The notes under the pieces: generated by a model
What the model was told of the DNA's origin: nothing
The model's database searches: none
Seen by the model: only the letters and a program-made list of their open reading frames with translations
Translations under genes and position numbers: made by a program
Part shown: positions 8,239 through 17,298 of the stretch, piece by piece
How positions within the stretch are numbered: position 1 is the stretch's first letter
Layout: every line of letters starts with the position of its first letter
Assembly (NCBI RefSeq): GCF_030519355.1
Contig: NZ_JAUMKC010000026.1
Coordinates: 19,885-83,884 of the forward strand
From: Mucilaginibacter sp. L3T2-6
GTDB lineage: Bacteria > Bacteroidota > Bacteroidia > Sphingobacteriales > Sphingobacteriaceae
DNA: 64,000 nt
Direction: 5' to 3'

Positions 8239-9566
8239 ATGACCGATTCCTTAGCTTACATTCTGCTGCTCCTGACCGCCGGAATTGTACTTATTGTGTT
8301 ACTGACCACACGGTACAAGGTCCCGGCTTTTTTTGCGTTGTTTGCGGCGTGTCTGGTAGTTGGGCTGGGCATTGGTTTGCCATTGACTGATGTAATAACT
8401 GTAATGAAAGAGGGCTTCGGCAATATAATGAAGTCGCTGGGCCTGGTAATCATATTGGGTACCGCCCTGGGGGTGTTGCTGGAATATACCAGCAGCACAG
8501 CGATTATGGCCGCCTGGCTGCTAAAAAAACTGGGTAGTGGTCGTGCGCCCCTGGCCATGAGCATCACCGGCTTTATTGTTGGTCTGCCAATATTTTGCGA
8601 TTCGGGCTATATAGTTTTAAGCGGTTTAAACCGTTTTATGGCTAAACGGACAGGCGTACCCGTGGCAGTGATGTCCGTTTCGCTGGCTACAGGCCTGTAT
8701 GCTGTGCATTGCCTCATTCCGCCGCACCCCGGCGCATCAGGTGCGGCAGCTACTATTGGAGTTGATTTCGGCAAGTTGATTCTGATCGGGATAGCGGTTG
8801 CAATGCCCGGAATGATTGCAGGTAATTTATGGGCAAAATATGCCGGAATAAAATTCCCCGGCATAATAACAGATGACGGACTGGAAGTAAAAGAGACTAA
8901 TTCCGCACCGTCGCTTATCAATGCATGCCTGCCGGTCTTCGTACCGATAATTTTAGTTGGAGTAAAATCGTTTTTATCTGCCGGACAGCACATCTACGCC
9001 AACTGGCTTAAATTTATGTTAGCGCTTGGCGACCCGGTTATGGCTCTGCTCATTGGTGTATTACTGGCATTTAACTGCAAACGCGACTGGAAAAAAATGA
9101 GCTCCGGGGAGTATTACAGGAAGCAACCGAAAAAGCGGGTGGCATCCTGGTGATTATTGGAATGGGTGGCGCATTTGGCGCCATTTTAACCGCCGCTAAA
9201 ATTGGTGAACATTTTAGCCAGGTTGCTGCGCTTGGCAGCATGGGTATCTTCTTTCCATTCTTATTGACATCCGTCTTAAAAACCGCGCAGGGTTCTTCAA
9301 CCGTGGCTATAATTACGGCCGCATCAATTATATTGCCGCTGCTGCCGGCTTTAGGGTTAACCACCGAAAGCGGCAGGCTGCTTTGCGTTCTGGCCATGGG
9401 CGCGGGCTCTATGATGATATCGCATGCCAATGACGCTTATTTTTGGGTGATAGCCAAATTCTCGGGTATAGATCTGAAAACGATGCTAAGGGTTTATTCA
9501 ATAGCTACAATATTGATGGGGCTGACCACAATAACTATCATTTATCTTTTATCAGGAGTATTGTAA
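8239..9566 (+). pseudogene. GntP-family gluconate/glycerate:H+ symporter, split by a -1 frame disruption
   Basis: Two overlapping frames make up one permease. Residues 1-304 run from the ATG at 8239 to a stop at 9151-9153; the remaining 138 or so residues run in the -1 frame to the stop at 9564-9566. Together they give about 440 residues, the usual GntP length, with GLPIFCDSGYIVLSG in the first part and GMGGAFGAIL and ISHANDAYFWVI in the second. The frames join at a run of seven A (9091-9097): with eight A the reading goes on as DWKKNELRGVLQEATEKAGG. The second frame stays well conserved, which argues against an old pseudogene. A sequencing error, homopolymer phase variation or slippage could explain it. 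Glycerate kinase follows after one base, pointing to D-glycerate or an aldonate as substrate. Confidence 0.8.
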
Positions 9567-9567
9567 C

Positions 9568-10695
9568 ATGCACATCCTCGTCGCCCCAAATGCTTTTAAA
9601 AACAGTCTTGACGCGTGGCAAGTTGCACAGGCACTTGGTGAGGGCCTTGCACAAAGCAACCTGGAATGCACTACCCAATTGTTTCCGGTCGCCGATGGCG
9701 GCGACGGCACCGGTAGTCTCATCGTTAAAAGCTGCAGGGGGTTAATAATCACAAAGGAAGTTGCCGGCCCGGTTGGCCGCAAAATAACGTCACAATTTGG
9801 ATTGATAGAAAACCGGGCCACGGCAATAATAGAAATGGCAGATGCTTCCGGTTTGCGGTTGTTAAAAGAGGGTGAGCGGAATCCTTTAAAGGCATCTTCC
9901 TTCGGCACAGGCCAGCTAATAAAATTTGCGTTGGACGAAGGTGTTAAACGCATTATTATCGCAATGGGCGGCTCGGCAACTGTCGATGGCGGCTGTGGGA
10001 TCTTGAGCGCACTGGGGGTAGTATTCCGGGATGCCAATGGTGACAGCTTGGCGGCATATCCTGAAAATTTGGTTAACATGGCCAGCATTGACGCCACCCG
10101 GCTGGATGAACGCATACACGGATGCGAAGTAGTGATATTGTGCGATGTAAACAATATGCTTTTAGGGCCTAACGGCGCGGCGGCTGTCTTCGGGCCGCAA
10201 AAAGGTGCATCGGCTGAAGACGTTACCGTATTAGAGCGCTTCTTAAAGCGGTTTGCGCAAATAACCCTGGCGCAAACCGGCAAAGACATGACCGCCATCA
10301 AACATGGCGGAGCAGCCGGCGGGGCTACGGCAGGTCTGTACGCCTGGCTTAACGCGAGGCTGGAAGACGGCATCGGTTATTTTTTATCGTTGACTAATTT
10401 TAAAGATGCGCTTCAGCAAGCCGGTATAGTCATCACGGGCGAGGGCAGCATAGACCGGCAAACATTACAGGGCAAAGGCCCGTATGGCGTTGCGCTGCTG
10501 GCAAAACAGGCAGGTTTAAAGGTAATCGGGGTAGCCGGTTTAATTCCATCTGAACCAGATGAAGAGTTAAACCGGTATTTTGATGAATTGATCTCTATAA
10601 ACGAACCAAATATTGCTTTGGCAACAGCCTTAGCCATCACCAGGGTGAATTTAGTTAAGGCCGGAAAGAAGATAGGCAATATGCTTGCCGGCTAA
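9568..10695 (+). CDS. Glycerate kinase (GlxK/GarK family)
   Basis: The protein has 375 residues, normal for this family. It has the N-terminal VAPNAFKNSLDAWQVAQALG, then PVADGGDGTG, MGGSATVDGGCG around residue 135 and GEGSIDRQTLQGKGPYGVA. It phosphorylates D-glycerate with ATP, to 2- or 3-phosphoglycerate depending on subfamily, feeding lower glycolysis in the cytoplasm. The ATG is one base past the stop of the GntP permease, so the two form an uptake-plus-kinase operon. A long open frame on the opposite strand (9552-10373) is a codon-bias shadow. Confidence 0.92.
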   Translation: MHILVAPNAFKNSLDAWQVAQALGEGLAQSNLECTTQLFPVADGGDGTGSLIVKSCRGLIITKEVAGPVGRKITSQFGLIENRATAIIEMADASGLRLLKEGERNPLKASSFGTGQLIKFALDEGVKRIIIAMGGSATVDGGCGILSALGVVFRDANGDSLAAYPENLVNMASIDATRLDERIHGCEVVILCDVNNMLLGPNGAAAVFGPQKGASAEDVTVLERFLKRFAQITLAQTGKDMTAIKHGGAAGGATAGLYAWLNARLEDGIGYFLSLTNFKDALQQAGIVITGEGSIDRQTLQGKGPYGVALLAKQAGLKVIGVAGLIPSEPDEELNRYFDELISINEPNIALATALAITRVNLVKAGKKIGNMLAG

Positions 10696-10711
10696 TATTT
10701 GGTAATGGCCA

Positions 10712-12175
10712 TCACTTCAACTCTATCAAACTCACCGCAAACGGCTTCATCTCAATCGATTCACTTTTAACAGTGCTTTCAATGGCCGCACCATCGCCCG
10801 AGGCAGCGTCTATGGTGCTTACTTTCGCTCCGGCAAATTCCGCAGGTAATTTTAAGGTTGCCGGCCTGTTTCGTTTATTCAGCACCAGCACAATTTTGTT
10901 TTTACCGTTGGTGAAGGCCTGGGCATGCAAATCTCCGTTTCCGTTAGCTTCGATGCCGGTAGCCACCAGCTTATCACCTGCATGGATATGATCTTTAATA
11001 AGCTTTAAAACCCAGAAGCGGGCATTAGGCTTACTATTGGTGTAGTTGATCATGCTTACATCAGGATACTGAGTCGGGAACCCCACCAGTTGCGATTCAC
11101 CAATGTAATCTATCCCCTGCTTCGTCAACTCAATAAAAAAATAAGCATAAACGGAGGCCGACAGGTTCCAGTATTCCTGGCTGATCGGCTGTGCGCGCAT
11201 GGCGTTGCTTACAAAGGTGCCCAGTTCGTTAATGTCTGTTTTTGTTTTGGGCGATAAGCGTTTGCGAATGCTTTCTATAAAAGCGACTTTCTCTAAAAAG
11301 TTATCCGCCTTATCAAACAAGGTATATTCATAAGCATCAAATTTTTGCCCGTCGTTGGCGTTAGCATAACAGTGATAGGATATCATATCTAAAGGTATCC
11401 CGGGTTTATGATTCTTTGGGTTCAAAAAATATTCAAACCAATGCGGCTTCTCAAATGCCAACCCCAAACCAACAAACTTTGTCCCGGGCGATACCTGGTG
11501 CATGGCGGTATACATGGCGTCATAAACTTTGGTATAGTGCTCCGGGGTAAAGCTATGTTCCAAATCCGGTTCGTTCAAAATCTCCCAATAAGGTATTTGG
11601 AAATGGTAACCCGACTTATGGTATTTTCCCAGTTCATCCGTAAAGCCGCCTTTGGTGTACCAGCTCAGCAGGCGCGCATAATAACCGGTAAGCTCTTTCA
11701 TAGTTGGGTCGCGAAACTCGGTGCCCCCGCCATAGCCCCAGCCTACCTCGTTCGGGTCGGCGGGGTAATTAACTTTACTGCCGGTTTTAAACATCCATTG
11801 AGGGATGGTGCTAAAATTCATAATGAAAGTATGCCCCTTTGTCGCATCCAGAAAATCGATGGTCATGGGGTCTATCAGGCTAAAGTCCCAGGAGGTAGTG
11901 GTAGCCGTTGGCGGTTCCAGTTCAGCCACGGCCAGCTTTGGATACGGGAACCATGGTACATAACGTACAAAGTCTGCTTTCAAATCCTTCAGGGCGGCAA
12001 AAGATCCATCGTGCATGCTGGCGCCACGCCTTAACATCGGGTTGCCTACAACCTGTAATGTGGCAGTTGATCTCGACACCATTTCAATTTTATTCCAGTC
12101 TGCCCTGAGCGACATCTGAGCAGTACATAGTTGAGCCGATAGCCCGAATAATATTAATAGTCTAAGTTTTTTCAT
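10712..12175 (-). CDS. Secreted glycoside hydrolase, GH39-like (clan GH-A)
   Basis: Starting at the ATG at 12175, the product has 487 residues with a signal peptide (MKKLRLLILFGLSAQLCTAQ). The frame is open 12 codons further upstream, but those would bury the signal peptide. A TIM-barrel region carries WEILNEPDLEH with the likely acid/base Glu202 and TDINELGTFV with the likely nucleophile Glu317. A small beta-sandwich follows at the C-terminus. This is the GH39 pattern (beta-xylosidase, iduronidase and relatives), though another GH-A family cannot be excluded by eye. The beta-helix protein lies directly upstream on the same strand and probably in the same transcript. The arabinose genes nearby suggest hemicellulose or pectin side-chains. 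Confidence 0.75.
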   Translation of the reverse strand: MKKLRLLILFGLSAQLCTAQMSLRADWNKIEMVSRSTATLQVVGNPMLRRGASMHDGSFAALKDLKADFVRYVPWFPYPKLAVAELEPPTATTTSWDFSLIDPMTIDFLDATKGHTFIMNFSTIPQWMFKTGSKVNYPADPNEVGWGYGGGTEFRDPTMKELTGYYARLLSWYTKGGFTDELGKYHKSGYHFQIPYWEILNEPDLEHSFTPEHYTKVYDAMYTAMHQVSPGTKFVGLGLAFEKPHWFEYFLNPKNHKPGIPLDMISYHCYANANDGQKFDAYEYTLFDKADNFLEKVAFIESIRKRLSPKTKTDINELGTFVSNAMRAQPISQEYWNLSASVYAYFFIELTKQGIDYIGESQLVGFPTQYPDVSMINYTNSKPNARFWVLKLIKDHIHAGDKLVATGIEANGNGDLHAQAFTNGKNKIVLVLNKRNRPATLKLPAEFAGAKVSTIDAASGDGAAIESTVKSESIEMKPFAVSLIELK

Positions 12176-12219
12176 ACCGTTCTTGTTTCGTTTTCCCGTT
12201 GTATCAGCCATTGGGTTGC

Positions 12220-13731
12220 CTAATCAAATTTAATGTTCTTTACGCCATATTTACCATTATAAACCGGCTTGCTGCGCAACGGCGAGTTTGCCGGCAACTG
12301 GTAATTAGTAAAATATTTTAGCTGCATTGCTGACGTTACCCTGGCTGCTCCCGGCTTTTTAAATTGGGGATTAATATTCAGCCCAACCATTTTGCCATTC
12401 CGTTGCTCTTTACCGCTTTGCTTAGCCCAGCTGTTGATGTTGGTAAAACCGTCAATATAAAACCCCTTGTTAATGCTCCACCAGTCGTTATCATGGTATT
12501 GAGCCTCTCCTACTTTATCTCTGCCCCGCATCAATGAATCGCGGCCCACAAAAATGTTATTATAAAAGCGCATACCGTGGCTGTCGCTGGTTTTAGACCA
12601 GCAAAATGCCGAAACCTTATCGTTATAGATAATATTCCCGTAAACATCGCAATCGTGAAAGTCTTTACTGCTTTCGGCGACATTCCAGACATATATGCCC
12701 GCCTGCGAATCGGAAACCGTACCGTCATTCTCGCTGATATTAAACCGGATGATGTTGTTGTACCACGGGTCAGCGCCCCAGTATTGAAAAATACAGTACC
12801 CGCTCCCCTGGTTACCGTACGACATGCAGTATTGGATAATAGAATTGGTTACTCCGCCGTCAAAGTCAAAGCCGCCGCCATCTGCTCCGCCTTTTGAAGT
12901 CTTGTTCTGGTACGAAAGGCAATACTGAATCATGACGCTGTCAGCTTCGTAAGCCCAAATACCAACAGGACCGTTGCCAATACGCGGCATATCCCAACCA
13001 TTGTTGGTCGCTGTACAATGGTCAATCAAAACATTCCTGCAATCGCCTGCCACAATGCCATTGCCGCTGTGATTGGTCAGATTAGTTGGGTCACCGGGAT
13101 TATTTTCAGCACGGCAGTTTGATATCGTGATATGAGTGCTTTCGCGGGTTTGATAAGGCGCTTCTACAGTAATTCCTGCGGAGCCGTTATCATGCGCGAA
13201 TACATTTTTTGCATTTATATACTGCGAGGAATAGATAAGTAAACCTGATTTTTGGAAACCCGAGATATTTAAATCATCAGCAGCAATATGATTACTATGC
13301 TTAACCGTAAGGCCATTCCTGGTATTTCCGGCCTTTCGCCCCGAACCGGTTAGCCCTAAATTCCTGAGCGTTATGCCGGTGCATTTTTCAAGTATAATTC
13401 CCGCACTGTCGCGTGCGTTGAGTATAGACTTTCCCCTTCCGTAAGAAGTAATTATGATTGGATTTTTTACTGACCCGTTAATGTTATGCAAGTAAAGCGT
13501 ACCCTCAAAAACTTGCCCTCCTTTAAACAACACGCACTCCCCGGCCTTCAATTGAAGCGAACTAATTTTTTCAAGCGATCTGAGCGGCCGGGCTATGGTT
13601 CCGGGGTTATCATCATTACCTGTGCGGGCGTTTACATAGTATGTTTTGGCACGCATCTGTGCAAATGCCATGGTACACCACATTGATAAAGCAAGCGCAA
13701 CACAATACGTTAAAAAAAATTTTAAAGACAT
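12220..13731 (-). CDS. Secreted right-handed parallel beta-helix protein
   Basis: The 503-residue product has a signal peptide ending in AMAFAQ. After it comes TYYVNARTGNDDNPGTIARP, typical of the opening of Bacteroidota parallel beta-helix proteins (pectate-lyase and poly-epimerase-like superfamily). Repeats rich in Asn, Gly and Ile follow (for example NHIAADDLNISGFQKSGLLI, NVLIDHCTATNNGWDMP), consistent with PbH1 coils. Such proteins usually cleave or bind pectin and other acidic polysaccharides, but no catalytic residue can be assigned here. It is co-directional with the GH39-like gene (gap 44 bases) and divergent from araR. Confidence 0.8.
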   Translation of the reverse strand: MSLKFFLTYCVALALSMWCTMAFAQMRAKTYYVNARTGNDDNPGTIARPLRSLEKISSLQLKAGECVLFKGGQVFEGTLYLHNINGSVKNPIIITSYGRGKSILNARDSAGIILEKCTGITLRNLGLTGSGRKAGNTRNGLTVKHSNHIAADDLNISGFQKSGLLIYSSQYINAKNVFAHDNGSAGITVEAPYQTRESTHITISNCRAENNPGDPTNLTNHSGNGIVAGDCRNVLIDHCTATNNGWDMPRIGNGPVGIWAYEADSVMIQYCLSYQNKTSKGGADGGGFDFDGGVTNSIIQYCMSYGNQGSGYCIFQYWGADPWYNNIIRFNISENDGTVSDSQAGIYVWNVAESSKDFHDCDVYGNIIYNDKVSAFCWSKTSDSHGMRFYNNIFVGRDSLMRGRDKVGEAQYHDNDWWSINKGFYIDGFTNINSWAKQSGKEQRNGKMVGLNINPQFKKPGAARVTSAMQLKYFTNYQLPANSPLRSKPVYNGKYGVKNIKFD

Positions 13732-13770
13732 TTACAATCGGCTTAAAAACAGGAAAGATGCCCGGTAAAC

Positions 13771-13799
13771 CAAATGTAGTTATACTGTACGAGAAAAAA
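13771..13799 (-). promoter_or_regulatory. Candidate promoter of the beta-helix gene
   Basis: On the minus strand TACATTTG (13771-13778) is an exact TAnnTTTG -7 box. A T-run ending near 13799 lies about 18 bases upstream as a weak -33 region. The gene starts at 13731, giving a leader of about 35 bases. Confidence 0.4.
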
Positions 13800-13903
13800 C
13801 GACATTATTAATTGTAAAATAAACAACAAAAAGCCATAACTTATGTGCGTTCAGCCCTCTTAAAAGTGCTATTTATCAAAGATTTTTAATGCTTACCTCC
13901 CCA

Positions 13904-13935
13904 TTTTTTTATTATTAAACTATCCATTACATTTG
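13904..13935 (+). promoter_or_regulatory. Candidate promoter of araR
   Basis: TACATTTG at 13928-13935 is an exact TAnnTTTG -7 box, with a T7 tract at 13904-13910 about 18 bases upstream as the -33 region. The AraR ATG is at 13964, leaving a leader of about 20 bases. Confidence 0.4.
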
Positions 13936-13963
13936 CTCAACCTTAAGTAATTCTGTTCTTCAA

Positions 13964-14671
13964 ATGCACAAATATTCTAAGCAGACCCGCCATTTATTAG
14001 CTGTTGATTGTATAGTATTTGGCTTTGATGGGGAAAGCTTAAAAATCCTGCTCATACAACGTGGTTTTCAACCCGAAAAAGGAAACTGGAGTCTTATGGG
14101 CGGTTTCGTGCAGCAAAACGAAAGCCTCGACCAGGCATCAAACCGTATTTTAAAGGAGCTAACCGGTCTTGACGGCGTTTACCTTGAACAGCTGCATACT
14201 TTTGGCGACACCAGTCGCGACCCGATTGAGCGCACTATTTCAACGGCCTATTTTGCTTTGATCGATATACACAAGTATGAAAAGCAACTGAGTGATGATT
14301 ATCATGCCGAGTGGTTTCCGCTAAAAAATATCCCCGGGCTCATTTTCGACCACCAGGATATGGTTGAAGCGGCCAAACGGCGTATCAGGTATAAGGCGGC
14401 TCTTCATCCAATCCTGTTCGAGTTGCTGCCCGACAAATTTACCATACCTCAATTACAGATACTGTACGAAAGCGTGTTTAATACCACAATCGACAAAAGG
14501 AATTTCAGCAAACGGGTTTTAGCCACAGGCTTATTGATCAAATTGTCCGAGAAAGATAAGGCCGGCTCCAAACGCGGCGCCTATTATTACCAGTTAAACA
14601 AGCAAAATTATTACGCCAAATTCCAGGCATTCTTGAATTTTATACCCAACCCTGATACATTGCTGCTTTAG
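13964..14671 (+). CDS. araR: Nudix-type transcriptional regulator, AraR of Bacteroidota
   Basis: The product has 235 residues. An N-terminal Nudix domain has the box G-x5-E-x7-R at GFVQQNESLDQASNR, but the next catalytic positions read ILKEL instead of RELxEE, so two metal-binding Glu are missing and hydrolysis is unlikely. The C-terminal third (FTIPQLQILYESVF, NFSKRVLATG) is the winged-helix part found in NrtR relatives. In Bacteroides a Nudix-derived AraR represses arabinose genes and senses L-arabinose; the position directly before araB, araD and araA makes the same role very likely here. The downstream gap to araB (89 bases) holds a candidate operator. Confidence 0.88.
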   Translation: MHKYSKQTRHLLAVDCIVFGFDGESLKILLIQRGFQPEKGNWSLMGGFVQQNESLDQASNRILKELTGLDGVYLEQLHTFGDTSRDPIERTISTAYFALIDIHKYEKQLSDDYHAEWFPLKNIPGLIFDHQDMVEAAKRRIRYKAALHPILFELLPDKFTIPQLQILYESVFNTTIDKRNFSKRVLATGLLIKLSEKDKAGSKRGAYYYQLNKQNYYAKFQAFLNFIPNPDTLLL

Positions 14672-14708
14672 AATTCCGGCAACAATTTATAATTATTGAT
14701 TTCTGATA

Positions 14709-14743
14709 TTGTAAATAATAAAAAATAAGTGTTATTTAGACAC
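14709..14743. promoter_or_regulatory. Candidate araBDA promoter and AraR operator
   Basis: Between araR and araB, TTG (14709-14711) and TATTTAG (14733-14739) could be -33 and -7 elements 21 bases apart. Over the latter lies GTGT-N7-ACAC (14729-14743), an inverted repeat. A second inverted repeat, TAAATAA (14712-14718) with TTATTTA (14732-14738), overlaps it. The layout fits a repressor site over the promoter. That AraR is the binder is inferred from position. Confidence 0.4.
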
Positions 14744-14760
14744 GAATTTATAAATCAACT

Positions 14761-16425
14761 ATGATTGCAGACCAATTTGTGATTGGGGTAGACTACGGTA
14801 CCGACTCCGTCCGCTCCGTATTGATCAATGCGCGCAACGGCGAAGAAATAGCAACTTCGGTATTCTATTACCCCCGCTGGCAAAAAGGTTTGTACTGCAA
14901 TGCCGCTGAAAACCAGTTCAGGCAGCACCCGCTTGATTATATTGAAGGCCTGGAAGCAACCATAAAGGATTGCCTGCAAAAAGCTGGCCCGGATGCCGCT
15001 AAGGCCGTTAAAGGTTTGGCGGTAGATACTACCGGCTCAACACCTGTTGCAGTCGACAAAACCGGCACTCCCCTTGCTTTAACCGCTGGTTTTGAGGAAA
15101 ACCCGCATGCTATGTTTGTGTTATGGAAAGACCATACCGGCGTAGATGAAGCCGCACAGATAAATGAGCATGCTGCCAAATTCGATACGAATTATCTGAA
15201 ATATGTAGGCGGTATCTATTCGTCGGAATGGTTTTGGGCGAAATTATTACATACGCTGCGCACCGATGAGGCCGTTGCCAGGGCCTGCCACTCGTGGGTA
15301 GAGCATTGCGACTGGATACCGTTTTTATTAACCGGCGGCACGGATGCAGCGCAGATAAAGCGCGGACGTTGCTCAGCGGGCCATAAAGCCCTTTGGGCTG
15401 AAGAGTTTGGCGGGCTGCCCCCTGATGATTTCTTTTCATCACTTGATCCGTTGTTAAAAGGTTTTACATCAAGACTATTTACCGAAACTTATACGTCTGA
15501 CGAACCGGCAGGTAACTTAAGTGCTGAATGGGCGGAAAGATTAGGTTTGCCGACCGATGTTGTTGTCGGCGTTGGCGCTTTTGATGCCCACATGGGCGCC
15601 GTTGGCGGACAGATTGAGCCTTATCATTTAAGTAAGGTGATGGGCACCTCAACCTGCGATATTTTGGTGGCCCCGGCCGGTGAAATGGACGGCAAATTGA
15701 TTCGCGGCATTTGCGGACAAGTGAATGGCTCTGTGATCCCCGGCATGGTTGGATTAGAAGCAGGACAATCAGCATTTGGTGACACTTATGCATGGTTTAA
15801 GAATTTGCTGACCTGGCCGCTAAAAGGCTTAGCCTCATCAAAGCTTATCGACCCCCAAACCGCTGAAGCGCTCAGAGAAGAACTGTCAGCCCAAATTATA
15901 CCCGAATTAAGCAGGCAGGCAGCTTTGCTTCCGGTTGAAGATGACGGTGAACTGGCTGTCGACTGGCTAAATGGCCGCCGCACACCGGACGCCGATCAAA
16001 CGCTCACCGGCGCGATAACCGGCCTCGGCCTCGGCAGCGATGCCCCCCGCGTTTTCCGGGCATTGGCAGAAGCTACCTGCTTCGGCGCGAAAAGCATCGT
16101 GGACCGGTTTGTTGACGAAGGCATACCGGTTAAAGGCCTGATAGGTATTGGCGGGGTGGCAAAAAAATCGCCCTATATTATGCAGATGATGGCTGATGTT
16201 TTGTGTATGCCTATTCGCATACACCAATTTGAGCACACCTGTGCGCTTGGCGCCGCAATGTTTGCGGCGGTGGTGGCCGGCATATACCCGGCGGTTGAAG
16301 ATGCTATGCAGGCTATGGGGCGTGGATTTGATGCCGAATATTTTCCAAACGAGGCCAATAGTAAAGTGTATTTAAAAAGATATGCGCAATATGCGGCCTT
16401 AGGGCGATTTATTGAAGGACGCTAG
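14761..16425 (+). CDS. araB: Ribulokinase
   Basis: The 554-residue size matches AraB of the FGGY kinase family. The N-terminal FVIGVDYGTDSVRSVLINA is the sugar-kinase phosphate loop, VGAFDAHMGAVGGQI and KVMGTSTCDI follow, and IGIGGVAKKSPYIMQMMADV carries the C-terminal FGGY-type signature. It phosphorylates L-ribulose to L-ribulose 5-phosphate with ATP in the cytoplasm, the second step of arabinose use. It is the first of three tightly set genes (araB, araD, araA) read as one operon. Confidence 0.95.
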   Translation: MIADQFVIGVDYGTDSVRSVLINARNGEEIATSVFYYPRWQKGLYCNAAENQFRQHPLDYIEGLEATIKDCLQKAGPDAAKAVKGLAVDTTGSTPVAVDKTGTPLALTAGFEENPHAMFVLWKDHTGVDEAAQINEHAAKFDTNYLKYVGGIYSSEWFWAKLLHTLRTDEAVARACHSWVEHCDWIPFLLTGGTDAAQIKRGRCSAGHKALWAEEFGGLPPDDFFSSLDPLLKGFTSRLFTETYTSDEPAGNLSAEWAERLGLPTDVVVGVGAFDAHMGAVGGQIEPYHLSKVMGTSTCDILVAPAGEMDGKLIRGICGQVNGSVIPGMVGLEAGQSAFGDTYAWFKNLLTWPLKGLASSKLIDPQTAEALREELSAQIIPELSRQAALLPVEDDGELAVDWLNGRRTPDADQTLTGAITGLGLGSDAPRVFRALAEATCFGAKSIVDRFVDEGIPVKGLIGIGGVAKKSPYIMQMMADVLCMPIRIHQFEHTCALGAAMFAAVVAGIYPAVEDAMQAMGRGFDAEYFPNEANSKVYLKRYAQYAALGRFIEGR

Positions 16426-16488
16426 TCGTCAGCATTTATTTCGAAGTTCCGCAATGGGTTTCAAATCCGTTGCCATAAAAAAATAAAG

Positions 16489-17190
16489 ATGAGTAAATAT
16501 CATCATATCAAACAAAGCGCCTATGCGGCAAACATGCAGCTGCCAAAGCTCGGCCTGGTGCTGTTTACTTTCGGCAACGTAAGCGCGGCAGACCGTAGTC
16601 TGGGTGTATTTGCCATTAAGCCCAGCGGTGTGCCGTACGAAGAATTATCGCCGGAAAAAATGGTGATCGTCGATTTTGAAGGAAATACGATCGAAGGCAA
16701 TTTAAGGCCATCGTCTGATACCAAAACACATGCTGTACTTTATAAGCATTGGGATGGCATAAACGGTATCGTTCATACACATTCCACCTATGCCACTGCC
16801 TGGGCACAGTCGCAGCGGTGCATACCAATATTCGGCACCACACATGCGGACCATTTAACGGCCGATATTCCCTGCGCCCCGCCAATGGACGACGAAATGA
16901 TAACCGGCGACTATGAATATCAAACCGGCTTCCAGATCATCAACCATTTTGAGCAAGCCAGCCTTGATTACAGGGAAACTGAAATGGTTTTAGTCGGCAA
17001 CCATGCACCTTTCACCTGGGGTAAAACCGCCGAAAAAGCAGTATATAATAGTGCTGTGCTGGAGTCGGTGGCACAAATGGCATACTTAACGGAGCAAATA
17101 AACAAGAATGCCCCACGGTTAAAAGATTCATTGATAAAAAAGCACTTTGAGCGTAAGCATGGACCTGATTCGTATTATGGCCAAAGTTAA
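16489..17190 (+). CDS. araD: L-ribulose-5-phosphate 4-epimerase
   Basis: The product has 233 residues; E. coli AraD has 231. It is a class II aldolase-fold enzyme with the zinc ligands in IVHTHSTYATAWAQ and later FGTTHADHLTADIP, and the substrate loops LGVFAIKPSGVPYEEL and VLVGNHAPFTWGK. It converts L-ribulose 5-phosphate to D-xylulose 5-phosphate, linking arabinose to the pentose phosphate pathway. It follows araB by 63 bases and precedes araA by 108 bases. Confidence 0.95.
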   Translation: MSKYHHIKQSAYAANMQLPKLGLVLFTFGNVSAADRSLGVFAIKPSGVPYEELSPEKMVIVDFEGNTIEGNLRPSSDTKTHAVLYKHWDGINGIVHTHSTYATAWAQSQRCIPIFGTTHADHLTADIPCAPPMDDEMITGDYEYQTGFQIINHFEQASLDYRETEMVLVGNHAPFTWGKTAEKAVYNSAVLESVAQMAYLTEQINKNAPRLKDSLIKKHFERKHGPDSYYGQS

Positions 17191-17298
17191 GTTGGCAGTT
17201 TTCAGTGTGCAGCGGCAGATAGAAAAAATTGCGGTAAAAATTAATAGAATTAGCGCCTAATCACTAATTCACTAAATCACTAATTCAATAATTATAAA

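Noticed and set aside
9552..10373. Long open frame (273 codons) on the minus strand opposite glycerate kinase
   Set aside because: It mirrors the codon pattern of the well-supported kinase on the plus strand, has no family features and no start context.
11408..12034. 208-codon plus-strand frame opposite the GH39-like gene
   Set aside because: Composition is random-like and the opposite strand encodes a clear signal peptide and catalytic motifs.
13964..14671. Active Nudix hydrolase
   Set aside because: Two of the metal-binding Glu of the Nudix box are replaced and a winged helix follows, which together with the ara genes indicates a regulator.
15110..15442. Antisense frames within araB (15110-15442, 15479-15793 and others)
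   Set aside because: They are shadows of the araB codon bias with Arg/Pro-rich random products.
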